From CAYJAD01 sp964370835 (GTDB lineage: Bacteria; Desulfobacterota; Desulfovibrionia; Desulfovibrionales; Desulfovibrionaceae), in the NCBI GenBank assembly GCA_964370835.1, contig CAYJLO010000002.1, forward strand, positions 53,535-117,534: DNA of 64,000 nucleotides. The letters run 5' to 3'. Every line of letters starts with the position of its first letter. Position 1 is the first letter of the stretch. Below are positions 26,957 to 37,100 of the stretch, piece after piece. The notes below the pieces were generated by a model that saw only the letters and a list, made by a program, of their open reading frames with translations, was not told the origin of the DNA and made no database searches. The position numbers were made by a program, and so were the translations under genes.

Positions 26957-28084
26957 TCATAGTGCATTATTTTGTAAAAAAATCTCCCACGCCTGTACCT
27001 GCATTTGCAGAAGTTTTTTTCCGGATTTTGCTCCTTTATTGTGCCATTCCTCTGGCAAGTGAACTGTATGAAGAACCCTAAGCAAGGCCAAAGCATAAGT
27101 ACTATGTGCACAAGATTGATGGTGAGGTAATTGTTCACAAAGGTGATCTAAAGCGGCCCAATAGAGCTCAGAAAGCCCCAGTTTGTGTACTTTATGTACA
27201 AGGCATACTTGTTCTTCCAAAGAAAGTTGTCGTAACTGACATGCCGCTACGAAAGTTTCCGCCATGCAAAAGGCCGCTTTGCTAAACGCAAGGGGGAGGC
27301 TCAATCTTTGCCCCAAATGATACAAAGCATGGTCTTGAAAAGAAGATATATTTTGCTCTTGGGTTCCCTCTCCATAAAAAGCCCCTAAGAACATCCAGCG
27401 TAACATGGCCAGATGATAATTACCACCCAAACGGTACGTCTCAGCATTTTCCCCCATGGTATAACTATCCATGCATTGTCCCCAAAGGTACCTTTGCCCA
27501 CGACTGAGATCAGCAAGCTCTGCAAACCAAGGATTTAAGCCTTGCATTTTTTCCAAAGTATACATAAATCGTGAAGGGCAGGGGGCCTGTAAAGCTTTAA
27601 ACATTTCTCTGCCCACGCGCTCAGCAGGTATGTGCACATGTTTTCCTTCTTGAATAACTGCGAGACCTTGTTGTAATGCTGAAGCATGTACGGTAAAATC
27701 CTGAAAGGTGGAGGCAAAACGAGCCAAACGGTATATGCGAGTGGGATCGTGGTGAAAGGCTTGCTCGGATGCCGGCCGTAATATACCATTTTTCAAATCA
27801 AAAAATGCCATGGGGTGCGTATAAAGTATGCCATTTTGGTCTAAAGCCATGGCATTGATGGTAAGGTCGCGATGCCGCAAATCGTCCTCAAGGCAATTGT
27901 TGTGTAAAGGCACATATTCGCGACCATTTAACAGCCATACATGAACTGATTTTCCCACTTGTTGCGCTTGAGGAAAAGCGCACATAAAATCTTGTGCAGA
28001 GCCGCCAAAAGCCATGTCTGCATCCTTGGGTATGTGCCCCATAAGTAAATCGCGCACTGCGCCGCCAACCATATAGCATTTCAT
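26957..28084 (-). CDS. CCA-adding enzyme / poly(A) polymerase family nucleotidyltransferase
   Basis: This 375-residue class II nucleotidyltransferase starts MKCYMVGGAVRDLLMG, the family N-terminus. Its catalytic Asp pair is in PKDADMAFGG. The second signature DLRHRDLTINAMALD (RRDxTINA) and the ERxxxE-like helix RIYRLARFAS are present. It probably adds or repairs tRNA CCA ends. The C-terminal half is less conserved and no HD domain is evident. The start codon overlaps the birA start codon on the other strand (CATG), and no Shine-Dalgarno sequence is visible. Confidence 0.9.
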   Translation of the reverse strand: MKCYMVGGAVRDLLMGHIPKDADMAFGGSAQDFMCAFPQAQQVGKSVHVWLLNGREYVPLHNNCLEDDLRHRDLTINAMALDQNGILYTHPMAFFDLKNGILRPASEQAFHHDPTRIYRLARFASTFQDFTVHASALQQGLAVIQEGKHVHIPAERVGREMFKALQAPCPSRFMYTLEKMQGLNPWFAELADLSRGQRYLWGQCMDSYTMGENAETYRLGGNYHLAMLRWMFLGAFYGEGTQEQNISSFQDHALYHLGQRLSLPLAFSKAAFCMAETFVAACQLRQLSLEEQVCLVHKVHKLGLSELYWAALDHLCEQLPHHQSCAHSTYALALLRVLHTVHLPEEWHNKGAKSGKKLLQMQVQAWEIFLQNNAL

Positions 28085-28967
28085 GGAGAGAGCATTGCAT
28101 ATTATTGTGGAAAAAAAAAGTCTGACTTTATCCCGCGGCTTATCCAGCCAATCGGATACGTCAAAACCATTGGAGCAATGGCATGGGCAGCAATTGCCTG
28201 CTCCTGTGACTCTTGTGGGGGCTACCGGATCTGTGCTTGATGATGCTTGGCAATTGGTGGCTCAAGATGCGTTACCCTTATGGGGCTCTGTGCTGGCTGA
28301 AAGCCAAAACGCAGGCAGGGGACAAACTCGTAGGCAATGGCACTCACCTCAAGGCAATATTTATGCCGCGTTGCGCTTGCCTGCGCAGGGTATTTTTTCA
28401 ACCACAGCCGCCGCGCCGGCCCTTTCTACTTTACTTCTTTTAGCCATGCAAAATATGGCTTGTCCTTTACGTTTGAAATGGCCCAATGACTTGGTGCTCC
28501 CCATAAATAACCATAAAGTGGGGGGGATTCTTTTGGAAGAAAGACAAGGAATTTTGCTTGCCGGCATTGGCATAAACGTAAGCCATGCTCCACAAGAAAA
28601 CATTTTACGTAAAAATCATGCTTTATCTGCCGGTATTTTGCCCCATATTTCGGGTGTTGTCGATAGTGTAACACTCTTAAATGATAGTGTTTTTGATATT
28701 GAAAATGCCATGACACAAGCTTTGTGGTTACATCTTGTAAGCCACATATATTTCTGCTACAAGAGCAAATTGCTCGACGATGGCACATGGAAAGACTTGG
28801 CAGAAAGTTTTCTATTGTGGCACGGGCAACATGTGGAACTTGATGATGGCCAAGAAAAAATTTACGGCATTTTACACGGGTTAGGAAATCTAGGTGAAAT
28901 AGTAATGAATATTCACGGTCGACTACAGCAATACACCAGTGGAAGTCTTCGTCTAAAAAACACCTAA
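28083..28967 (+). CDS. birA: Biotin-[acetyl-CoA-carboxylase] ligase (BirA, catalytic type)
   Basis: This 294-residue ligase activates biotin as biotinyl-AMP and attaches it to a carboxylase lysine. Diagnostic segments are VLAESQNAGRGQTRRQW (the biotinyl-5'-AMP loop GRGRxxR, here GRGQTRR), GNIYAALRLP, LKWPNDLVL and KVGGILLEER. There is no N-terminal DNA-binding domain, so this is a non-repressor ligase. About 40 N-terminal residues precede the usual start of the fold, and no ribosome-binding site supports the ATG at 28083, so the true start may be further in. It lies 31 bases before pyruvate carboxylase, its likely substrate. Confidence 0.92.
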   Translation: MERALHIIVEKKSLTLSRGLSSQSDTSKPLEQWHGQQLPAPVTLVGATGSVLDDAWQLVAQDALPLWGSVLAESQNAGRGQTRRQWHSPQGNIYAALRLPAQGIFSTTAAAPALSTLLLLAMQNMACPLRLKWPNDLVLPINNHKVGGILLEERQGILLAGIGINVSHAPQENILRKNHALSAGILPHISGVVDSVTLLNDSVFDIENAMTQALWLHLVSHIYFCYKSKLLDDGTWKDLAESFLLWHGQHVELDDGQEKIYGILHGLGNLGEIVMNIHGRLQQYTSGSLRLKNT

Positions 28968-28998
28968 GGCGAACTGCAATAGTGAAGGATTATACCAT

Positions 28999-31900
28999 AT
29001 GAACACTCAGGAAATGAGAAGCTTTGAAGAAGTTCAAGAGCTTTTACGAGGCAAGGCTATCTTAGTTGCCAACCGCGGCATTCCCGGACGCCGTATATGC
29101 CGCTCCATTTGTGAACGTTTTGACGCCATTGCCACCATGACGGCAACGGACGTGGATAAAACGGCACCTGCGGCTTCTTCCGCACAAGAACTTTTATTGC
29201 TTGGTAAAGACCCCCGTGCCTATTTAGACATCGACCGTATTATTACCCTTGCCAAACAACGTGGTGTCATTGGTATTCACCCCGGTTGGGGCTTTGCCTC
29301 TGAGGATTCTCAATTCCCCAAAAAATGTGCTGAAGCTGGCCTTGTTTTCATCGGTGCCACAGCTGAAGCCATGAATAGCCTTGGCAATAAAGTGCAAGCA
29401 CGTGAAATGGCTAAAAAATTGGGCATTCCTGTGGTTCCTGGTTCTGAAGGTGCTGTGGATATCCCCACTGCCCGTGAGCTTATCAAAGAAATGGGCCTGC
29501 CCATCATGCTCAAAGCTGAAGGCGGCGGCGGCGGCCGTGGTATTTTTGCCATTTTCAATGAAGCAGAACTGGAAGATGCTTTCTTCAAAGCTTCTGCCAT
29601 GGCGCAAGCTTCTTTTGGCAATCCACGTCTTTTTGTGGAAAAGTACTTAAGCAAAGTTCGTCACATTGAAATCCAAGTTATTGCAGACAAGCACGGTAAT
29701 GTGTTTGCCTTTGACGAACGTGATTGTACTGTACAGCGTAACCACCAAAAGCTCATTGAAATCACTCCATCCCCATGGTCTGGGCTTACTCCAGAACTTC
29801 GTAAAGAGCTTAAAGGGTATGCTTGCCACCTTATTAAAGAAGCTGGTTTCCATTCCTTGGCCACAGTGGAATTTTTGGTGGAAGCCGATGGCACAGCCTA
29901 TCTCATTGAAGTAAACACTCGTTTGCAGGTGGAGCACGGCATCACAGAATCCCGCTACGGCATTGACCTTGTGGAAGAGCAAATTGCCATTGCCTTTGGT
30001 GCAAAATTACGTTTGAGCGAAGAAGAAACGCATCCCATGCACTTTGCCATGCAAGTACGTATCAACTGCGAAGATCCACAAAACCAATTTGCGCCCAACT
30101 CCGGCTTGGTGACCCGTTATGTATCTCCTGGCGGCCCTGGTGTTCGTCTTGATACCAACATGACTGCCGGCTATGAATTTCCGCCCAACTATGACTCTGC
30201 AGGTGCTTTGCTCATAACTTATGCCCGCGACTGGGATAAGACCCTAAGCATCATGGAAAGGGCCCTTGGCGAGTATATCATTGGCGGCATTAAAACCACC
30301 ATTCCTTTCTATAAGCAAATTTTAAAGCATCCACGTTTCCGTGAAGCCAATTTTGATACCAACTATATTGCGCATACGCCAGAGCTCATGTGCTATACAG
30401 ATATGGCACCAGAAGGGGAGCGTTTGGCCAACCTTGTGGCAGAAATTTCTGCCAAAGGTTACAATCCGCACGTTAAACTTGGACAATATCGTAGTGTTGA
30501 TACGCCGCGCATGCCTGAATTTGAGCCAGTACTGCCTCCCATTCTCAGCGCAGATCGCCGTAACCCTTCTCCTTACCCCAAGGGCGATAGACAAGCTTTG
30601 CTTGACTATGTGCGCGATACCGACCATGTGCACTTTACAGATACCACCCCTCGTGACTTTACTCAGTCCAACAGCGGCAATAGATTCCGCCTGGCTGAAG
30701 ATAAGCTCATAGGGCCGTATCTTGACAATGCTGGATATTTTTCCATTGAAAACGGCGGCGGTGCCCACTTCCACGTGGCCATGCTTGCCAATATGACCTA
30801 TCCATTTACGGAAGCCAAAGAGTGGAACTCCTTTGCGCCCAAGACCAATAAACAAATCCTTGTGCGCTCCACCAACGTGCTTGGTTATTCACCACAGCCG
30901 CGTAATTTAATGCGCTTAACCGGTGAAATGATTTGCGATCACTATCAAGTGATTCGTTGCTTTGACTTCTTAAACCATGTGGAAAATATGCTTCCTTTGG
31001 CAGAAGTTGTCATGTCCCGTAAGGATGCGGTGTTCCAACCGGCTTTATCGCTTTCCTATGCCAAAGGCTTTGATGTAAACCACTATATGGGCGTAACAGA
31101 GTCCATTTTACGCATGGTGGCCAGCGTCATGGGCGGCTCTTTGGAAGAAGCTTCACGTAATATTATTCTAGGCCTTAAGGACATGGCTGGAGTGTGCCCA
31201 CCACGCTTCATGACAGAGCTTGTGACCACACTTCGCAAGCGTTGGCCTGACCTTGTTCTTCATTACCATAGACACTACACCGATGGGCTCTTTGTACCTG
31301 CTTGCGGTGCCGCCGCCAAAGCCGGTGCGCATATCCTCGACGTAGGTTTAGGTTCTGCTGTGCGTTCTTATGGTCAAGGCGATGTCTTGTCCATGGCTGC
31401 TTATTTGGAAGATGAGCTCGGCCTTAAAACCCACTTAAACAAAGCTGCCATCCGCGATGCCAACTTTGTATGTAAGCAAATCATGCCTTACTATGATCGC
31501 TACTGCGCTCCTTACTTCCAAGGTATTGATTATGATGTGGTAGAGCATGCCATGCCCGGTGGTGCCACCTCTTCTTCACAAGAAGGCGCTGTGAAGCAAG
31601 GGTACATTCACCTTTTGCCTTACATGTTGAAGTTCCTTGCCGGTACACGCAAAATTGTGCGCTACCACGATGTGACACCGGGTTCTCAAATTACTTGGAA
31701 CACAGCCTTCCTTGCTGTGACCAATGCTTGGAAGCGTGGCGGTGAAGAAGAAGTTCGTTATCTTTTGCAAGTTATTGAAGAAATAACCACACATGAAGAT
31801 GCTGAGCTTAGCCCAGAAATGCATGCGGCTCGTTTAAATATTTATAAAGATTGTAACGATGCTTTCCGTAATTTGCTTCTTGGTAAATTTGGTAAATTGC

Positions 31901-32709
31901 CTTTGGGCTTCCCTCCAGATTGGGTGTATGAAAGTGCTTTTGGTAATACATGGAAAACAGCCATCGCTGATAGAGTAGAAGTATCACCTCTGGAAACTTT
32001 GCAAGACATTGATCTTGCCAAAGAAGAGCAAGCTTTCATTGATATCATGCGTCGCAAGCCCACCGATGAAGAATTTGCTTTGTATCTTAACCATCCTGGT
32101 GATGCCATTAAGACAGTGCAATTTAAGATAGAATACGGCGATGCCAACAATTTACCTTTGCATGTTTGGTTTGAAGGTTTAAGCTTAGGCCAAGATTTAT
32201 ACTTTGAAGATAGCCAAGGTAAGCCTCACCATCTCGTGTTCTTGTCGTTCACCGAGCCCAATGCTGCCGGTATTTCTGTGTGCCGTTACGTATTAGACTC
32301 AGAAATCATGGTGACAGATGTGCAGGTAAAAGAACCTAACACTGGTGCCAGCAAGGGCGTACCTAAAGCAGATCCCAATAACCCACAACATGTGGCGGCC
32401 CCCAGCAATGGTGACCTTTGGGTTATGTATGTGCATCCCGGTGACGTGGTGAAAAAGGGCGAAGAGCTCTTCAACGTGTCCATCATGAAACAAGAAAAAG
32501 CCGTGCTGGCCCCCATGGATGGTGTGGTTACACGTGTGCTTAAGACTGCTGACTATAAAGAAAGCAAGCAGATGATTTCTGTGGTGGAGGGAGAGCTTAT
32601 TGTGGAGCTTGGGCCTGTGCCTAAGATGTGCCACAACGAAGCGTGCGGCCACCCCATACCCATGGATGGCATTACGTTCTGCCCATATTGCGGTGACCCC
32701 GTAGCATAA
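28999..32709 (+). CDS. pyc: Pyruvate carboxylase, single chain, with C-terminal zinc-ribbon-like tail
   Basis: This 1236-residue enzyme makes oxaloacetate from pyruvate, bicarbonate and ATP. The order is: biotin carboxylase (about 10-470: GGGGRGIF, HIEIQVIADKHGNV, EVNTRLQVEHG), carboxyltransferase (about 540-900: DTTPRDFTQS, LKDMAGVCPPR, MPGGATSSSQ) and biotinyl domain (about 1130-1205) with the biotin lysine in SIMKQEKAVLAPMDG near residue 1160. The carboxyltransferase motifs deviate from the textbook RDAHQS and GGATFDV, which I believe is a lineage trait. The last 30 residues carry CHNEACG and CPYCG, a zinc-ribbon-like pair. birA precedes it, and a terminator follows. Confidence 0.94.
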   Translation: MNTQEMRSFEEVQELLRGKAILVANRGIPGRRICRSICERFDAIATMTATDVDKTAPAASSAQELLLLGKDPRAYLDIDRIITLAKQRGVIGIHPGWGFASEDSQFPKKCAEAGLVFIGATAEAMNSLGNKVQAREMAKKLGIPVVPGSEGAVDIPTARELIKEMGLPIMLKAEGGGGGRGIFAIFNEAELEDAFFKASAMAQASFGNPRLFVEKYLSKVRHIEIQVIADKHGNVFAFDERDCTVQRNHQKLIEITPSPWSGLTPELRKELKGYACHLIKEAGFHSLATVEFLVEADGTAYLIEVNTRLQVEHGITESRYGIDLVEEQIAIAFGAKLRLSEEETHPMHFAMQVRINCEDPQNQFAPNSGLVTRYVSPGGPGVRLDTNMTAGYEFPPNYDSAGALLITYARDWDKTLSIMERALGEYIIGGIKTTIPFYKQILKHPRFREANFDTNYIAHTPELMCYTDMAPEGERLANLVAEISAKGYNPHVKLGQYRSVDTPRMPEFEPVLPPILSADRRNPSPYPKGDRQALLDYVRDTDHVHFTDTTPRDFTQSNSGNRFRLAEDKLIGPYLDNAGYFSIENGGGAHFHVAMLANMTYPFTEAKEWNSFAPKTNKQILVRSTNVLGYSPQPRNLMRLTGEMICDHYQVIRCFDFLNHVENMLPLAEVVMSRKDAVFQPALSLSYAKGFDVNHYMGVTESILRMVASVMGGSLEEASRNIILGLKDMAGVCPPRFMTELVTTLRKRWPDLVLHYHRHYTDGLFVPACGAAAKAGAHILDVGLGSAVRSYGQGDVLSMAAYLEDELGLKTHLNKAAIRDANFVCKQIMPYYDRYCAPYFQGIDYDVVEHAMPGGATSSSQEGAVKQGYIHLLPYMLKFLAGTRKIVRYHDVTPGSQITWNTAFLAVTNAWKRGGEEEVRYLLQVIEEITTHEDAELSPEMHAARLNIYKDCNDAFRNLLLGKFGKLPLGFPPDWVYESAFGNTWKTAIADRVEVSPLETLQDIDLAKEEQAFIDIMRRKPTDEEFALYLNHPGDAIKTVQFKIEYGDANNLPLHVWFEGLSLGQDLYFEDSQGKPHHLVFLSFTEPNAAGISVCRYVLDSEIMVTDVQVKEPNTGASKGVPKADPNNPQHVAAPSNGDLWVMYVHPGDVVKKGEELFNVSIMKQEKAVLAPMDGVVTRVLKTADYKESKQMISVVEGELIVELGPVPKMCHNEACGHPIPMDGITFCPYCGDPVA

Positions 32710-32713
32710 AAAT

Positions 32714-32753
32714 AAAAAGCCTTTCTGAGTATGACTTGGAAAGGCTTTTTTCT
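32714..32753 (+). terminator. Terminator of pyc
   Basis: AAAAAGCCTTTC and GAAAGGCTTTTT form a 12-bp stem around a 13-base loop, followed by TCTTT. It ends only 19 bases before the acyltransferase start codon, so that gene depends on readthrough or on a promoter within pyc. Confidence 0.88.
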
Positions 32754-32769
32754 TTACAAAGGAGGAATC

Positions 32770-33906
32770 ATGTCTAGGCATATCCCCCATATTGATGGTC
32801 TAAAAGGGTTTTGTGCGCTTTGTGTGGTGGTGTTTCATTATTTATTAGCTTTTGATGCAAAGGGTTATGTGGGGTGGCATAGCGGTATACCATCCCTTAA
32901 TCAGTGGGAGCATTTCTGGTCATATTTTCCGCTCTCCTTTTTTTCCAATGCCAGTTATGTTTTGTTTATGTTTTTTGCCATAATAGCTTTCATACCTGCG
33001 CACATATTTTTTCAAAAGCAAGATACACAATGGATACAGAGACAAGCCTTCATTCGTTATTTTCGCTTTGTGCCTTATACCTTTATTGCCATACTCACTT
33101 CCTATATTTTTTTCACGCAAGGATGGTATTTTCAGCAAGAGCTGGGACACGTTTTACAAGAACCATGGAATATAGCTGTGGAACCCAAGGGGTTATTATT
33201 GGAACAAACTCTTTGGGCAGGACTCTTTGGAGCCATGGTGGTGGGAGCCAGTGATTATGTATCTTCCTTGTGGTGCATGCATATTATTTTTCTGGGCTCA
33301 TATCTTTCCTATGCCATATTGCTTTTCTTTGGAAGATTGCAGCACCGATATGTCTTATATTTTTTTCTATGGTTGTTACTTTATAATGCTCCTCTCTATG
33401 TGTTCTTTTTAGTGGGAATAGTTGTGGCTGACCTGTGTCATGCTCATGGTATGACCTTGTCAACGCGAAGAAGTACGCTTCTTTTAGGGCTTGGGGTATT
33501 ATGCGCTTTTGTGGGTGAAGCCCCTTGGGCCACATTGGCCACGGGACAGGGTTTTGCTTATGAGGTATTTTTACAATACTTCTTACGTTCCTTTGGTATT
33601 TTCGCCATCTTGTGTGCTGTTTGTCAAAGTAAAGTATTACAAAATTTCTTTACGAACAAAATTTTTATGCATTGTTCGCGCTATTGTTTTGAGTATATCA
33701 TAGCGCATATGTTTGTACTTTTAAGCATTTCTTCATGGATTTTCATTCAAATACACGCAATCATGGGCTATGGTATGGCTATCATTATCACAAGCCTTAC
33801 TGCCATTCCGATGAATATTTTAGTAGCCGTTGTTTTTGGGAAGATATTACAGCCTTTGTCCGTGTGGCTTTCGCAAAAGGTTTATGGCATTTTTATGCAA
33901 AAATAA
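32770..33906 (+). CDS. Acyltransferase-3 family membrane protein
   Basis: This 378-residue protein has about ten hydrophobic segments. It opens with the acyltransferase-3 signature HIPHIDGLKGFCALCVVVFHY (catalytic-type His in VVFHY), followed by a loop typical of the family (SGIPSLNQWEHFWSYFP). Members O-acylate polysaccharides, lipopolysaccharide or other envelope glycans at the inner membrane. ATG 32770 is preceded by GGAGGAATC; a longer frame from 32731 runs through the pyc terminator and is rejected. It lies between pyc and the PEP synthase-like gene, with no evident metabolic link. Confidence 0.85.
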   Translation: MSRHIPHIDGLKGFCALCVVVFHYLLAFDAKGYVGWHSGIPSLNQWEHFWSYFPLSFFSNASYVLFMFFAIIAFIPAHIFFQKQDTQWIQRQAFIRYFRFVPYTFIAILTSYIFFTQGWYFQQELGHVLQEPWNIAVEPKGLLLEQTLWAGLFGAMVVGASDYVSSLWCMHIIFLGSYLSYAILLFFGRLQHRYVLYFFLWLLLYNAPLYVFFLVGIVVADLCHAHGMTLSTRRSTLLLGLGVLCAFVGEAPWATLATGQGFAYEVFLQYFLRSFGIFAILCAVCQSKVLQNFFTNKIFMHCSRYCFEYIIAHMFVLLSISSWIFIQIHAIMGYGMAIIITSLTAIPMNILVAVVFGKILQPLSVWLSQKVYGIFMQK

Positions 33907-34068
33907 TCATGCTATATAATTGGTATGTTATGGTTTTATTAATGAACATAAATACATAAATTGGCTAGACAGTATACAAAAAAATTGCTACATATAAAAA
34001 GCTTTAGACAGAACAGGTATATCGTCTTTTATAAGAGATGGTTTTTGTATGAGGCAAAAAAAATAGCT

Positions 34069-34112
34069 CAAATATAGTTGGGCTATATTTGTAATGTTCC
34101 AATTGTTATAAT
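34069..34112 (+). promoter_or_regulatory. Promoter and palindromic operator upstream of the PEP synthase-like gene
   Basis: A consensus TATAAT (34107-34112) lies 35 bases before the start codon. No good -35 is visible; instead a perfect 9-bp inverted repeat, CAAATATAG-TTGGG-CTATATTTG (34069-34091), occupies the -35 region. A -10 with no -35 and a dyad in its place suggests control by an activator or repressor. Confidence 0.5.
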
Positions 34113-34147
34113 CGTTTAACAGAACTATCACTCTTATGGAGGACGGA

Positions 34148-37100
34148 ATGGAAAAGAAGCAGCCTGCAACAAAGTCTGCCCCTGCAACTGCAACAAAACA
34201 AGTACAAAAACTTATTCTCACAGGTGCCGATATTGTGGCCATGGGAGAAAGTGCAGAGTTACTTGTGGGTGGTAAGAACTATAATACTGCGCTGATTTCT
34301 GAAATTCCAGGAATTCAAGCCCCGCACTTTCGTGCCATTTCTTCTGATGCATTCCATAAACTCTTGGATGAAACCAGTGTTATTGGTTCCGTTGTCCGCT
34401 CTGTGGTGGAAAAAGAATATAAGCGTATTGACTGGATGGATTCTGAAATTAACCAAGATCCTGAGTTTTTACAAAAATTTGTGCGTAGCCTTGGGCGTAT
34501 GGCACGCGAGGCCAGCGCTTCTTTAAGTGATGTGCGTATCCCTTTGCGTACCTTCATCAATAATGTGGTGGAAGGTTTTGCCACATCTCCTGAAGGGATT
34601 GACCAATTACGCCAGCGTTCTGTTCTTGTGCAAACAGCTATTTTATCTGTTGAAGTTCCTAAAGAAGTGGCCATTGCTGTGGGCGAAGCCTATAAAGCCA
34701 TTTGCGATGAAAATGAAGGCGAAATCGTTCCCGTAGCTGTACGTTCTTCCGCAGCTGGTGAAGATTCTCGCAAAAAAGCTTTTGCTGGCCTTCAAGATAC
34801 ATATCTTAATATGGTTGGCGAAGATAAAGTTGTCATGGCTTATCATTGGGACTGTGCCTCTGCATACAACTTACGCTCCATGACCTACCGCCGCGAAGCT
34901 ATTTTGGATGCTTTAGCCAAAGCTGAAGAAGTGGGCGATCAAAGCATTGCTGAAAACGCCAAGAAAGAATGGGCCATCGAAAATACCTCTCTTTCTGTGT
35001 GCATGATGCAAATGATTAATCCTGTCATTTCTGGTACTGCTTTTTCTGCAGATACTGCCACTGGCTGCCGTGGTACAGCACGCAAAGACCTTGTGAGCAT
35101 TGATGCCAGCTATGGTCTTGGTGAAGCTGTTGTGGGCGGTAAAGTTACCCCTGATAAACTCTATGTTTTCCAAAAAGATAACGGTTCTGAAGTAGTCATT
35201 CGCCAAATGGGTCGTAAAGATATGAAAATTATTTACGACGAGAAAGGTGGCACCAAAGAAGTGGACGTGCCAGAGCTTGAAGCTTTACGCTGGGCTCTTT
35301 CTCTTTCTCAGGCTGAACGCGTTGCCAAGGGCGTGCGTGCTGTTAGCGCTGCCTATGATGGCATGATTATGGATACGGAATTTTGTATCGATGCCAAAGA
35401 TCGTCTTTGGTTTGTGCAAGCTCGTCCTGAAACTCGTTGGAATGACGAACTTGAATTACATCCGCACACCATTTTCATGCGTCGTAAAGAAGTGGATGCC
35501 AAAAGTGCTGCCACAGCCGAAGTGCTTGTGGAAGGTAATGGCGCATCGCGCGGTGCAGGGCAGGGGACAGTTAAGTTCTTGCGTTCCGCTTTGGAATTAA
35601 ACAAAATTTCCAAGGGTGATATTCTTGCCGCTGAACGTACTGACCCCGACATGGTTCCTGGCATGCGTGTGGCTTCTGCCATCATGGCCGACGTTGGTGG
35701 TGACACCAGCCACGCCGCCATTACCTCTCGTGAGCTTGGTATTGCCGCTGTTATTGGCATTCAACGTGTAGATATTTTACGCGCTCTTGACGGCACAGAA
35801 GTTACTGTAGATGGTACCACTGGCAAGGTTTACCGCGGCTTACTTCCACTCAAAGAAGTGGGCGGCGAAATGGATCTTTCCAAATTGCCAAACACCCAAG
35901 CTAAAGTGGGTCTTGTGCTGGCTGACGTTGGCCAATCCCTCTTCCTTTCTCGCTTGCGTGAGATTCCAAAATTTGAAGTGGGCTTGCTACGCGCCGAATT
36001 TATGCTTGGCAATATCAGCATTCACCCTGCAGCATTGGAAGCTTTTGATAACGGTACTTTGGAAACTGTAGTACAAAAACAAGCTCGTGTATTGGATGAT
36101 CGTTTATCTAAAATTTTACGCGAACAAATCTCTGCTGGACTTATTGTTTCTAATTTAGATTTACGTGCGCACGTTGGTGAAGTTACTGGTTTATCCAGTG
36201 AAGTGAAAGCTCTTGCCGCAAACTCTGCTTCTTCTGCTCCAGAAGAACTCTTGCTCATTCATCGCAAAATGCGTGAAATAGAAAACAAAATTGACCAATG
36301 CTGGGAAGCTGCCACTCGTCGTATTGATATTATTAAAACCAGCGATGACTTACATGAACATGTTCGCATTATCATGGGCTTTGATGATGAGCTTGCCATG
36401 CTTTCACCCAAGGATCCTGAAGATGTAAAGCGTCGTGCAGAGATTGAAGCCACCATCGATGCACATGTTAAGAAAATTAACACCGTGCCAGCTGTTTTAG
36501 ATGTGGTGGAAAACATTACACGCTTGCGTGAAGAAGTGGGCTTACGTTCCGGCCTTAAAAAAGAAATGGACGAAGTTCATAATCTTATTGAGAAAATTCG
36601 CACAATTATTAAAGAGCGTGGATTCCGCACCGGTAAAGAACATTATGTACAAACCTTGGCTCAAGGTCTTGCACTCTTTGCCATGGCTTTTTATGGTAAA
36701 ACCATTATTTACCGTACCACAGACTTTAAGAGCAATGAATACTGCAACCTTTTAGGTGGTAATCTTTTTGAAAATCAAGAAGATAACCCCATGCTTGGTT
36801 ATCGTGGTGTATCCCGTAATATTCATGACTGGGAAATTGAAGCCTTTAAGTTGGCTCGTGGTGTATATGGCGGTAGCAACTTGCAAATGATGTTACCCTT
36901 TGTGCGCACCCTTGAAGAAGCTCGCTCCATGCGTCGCTACTTGGACCAAGTGCATAAGTTGCGTCCCGGTCAAGACGGTCTTAAAATTATTCTCATGGCG
37001 GAAATTCCTTCCAATGCCATTTTAGCTAAACAATTCATTGAAGAATTTGATGGTTTCTCCATTGGTTCCAACGATATGACGCAAATGGTTCTTGCCACAG

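Noticed and set aside
32731..32769. Longer N-terminus for the acyltransferase beginning at 32731
   Set aside because: It overlaps the pyc terminator hairpin; GGAGGAATC directly precedes ATG 32770, where the family signature starts.
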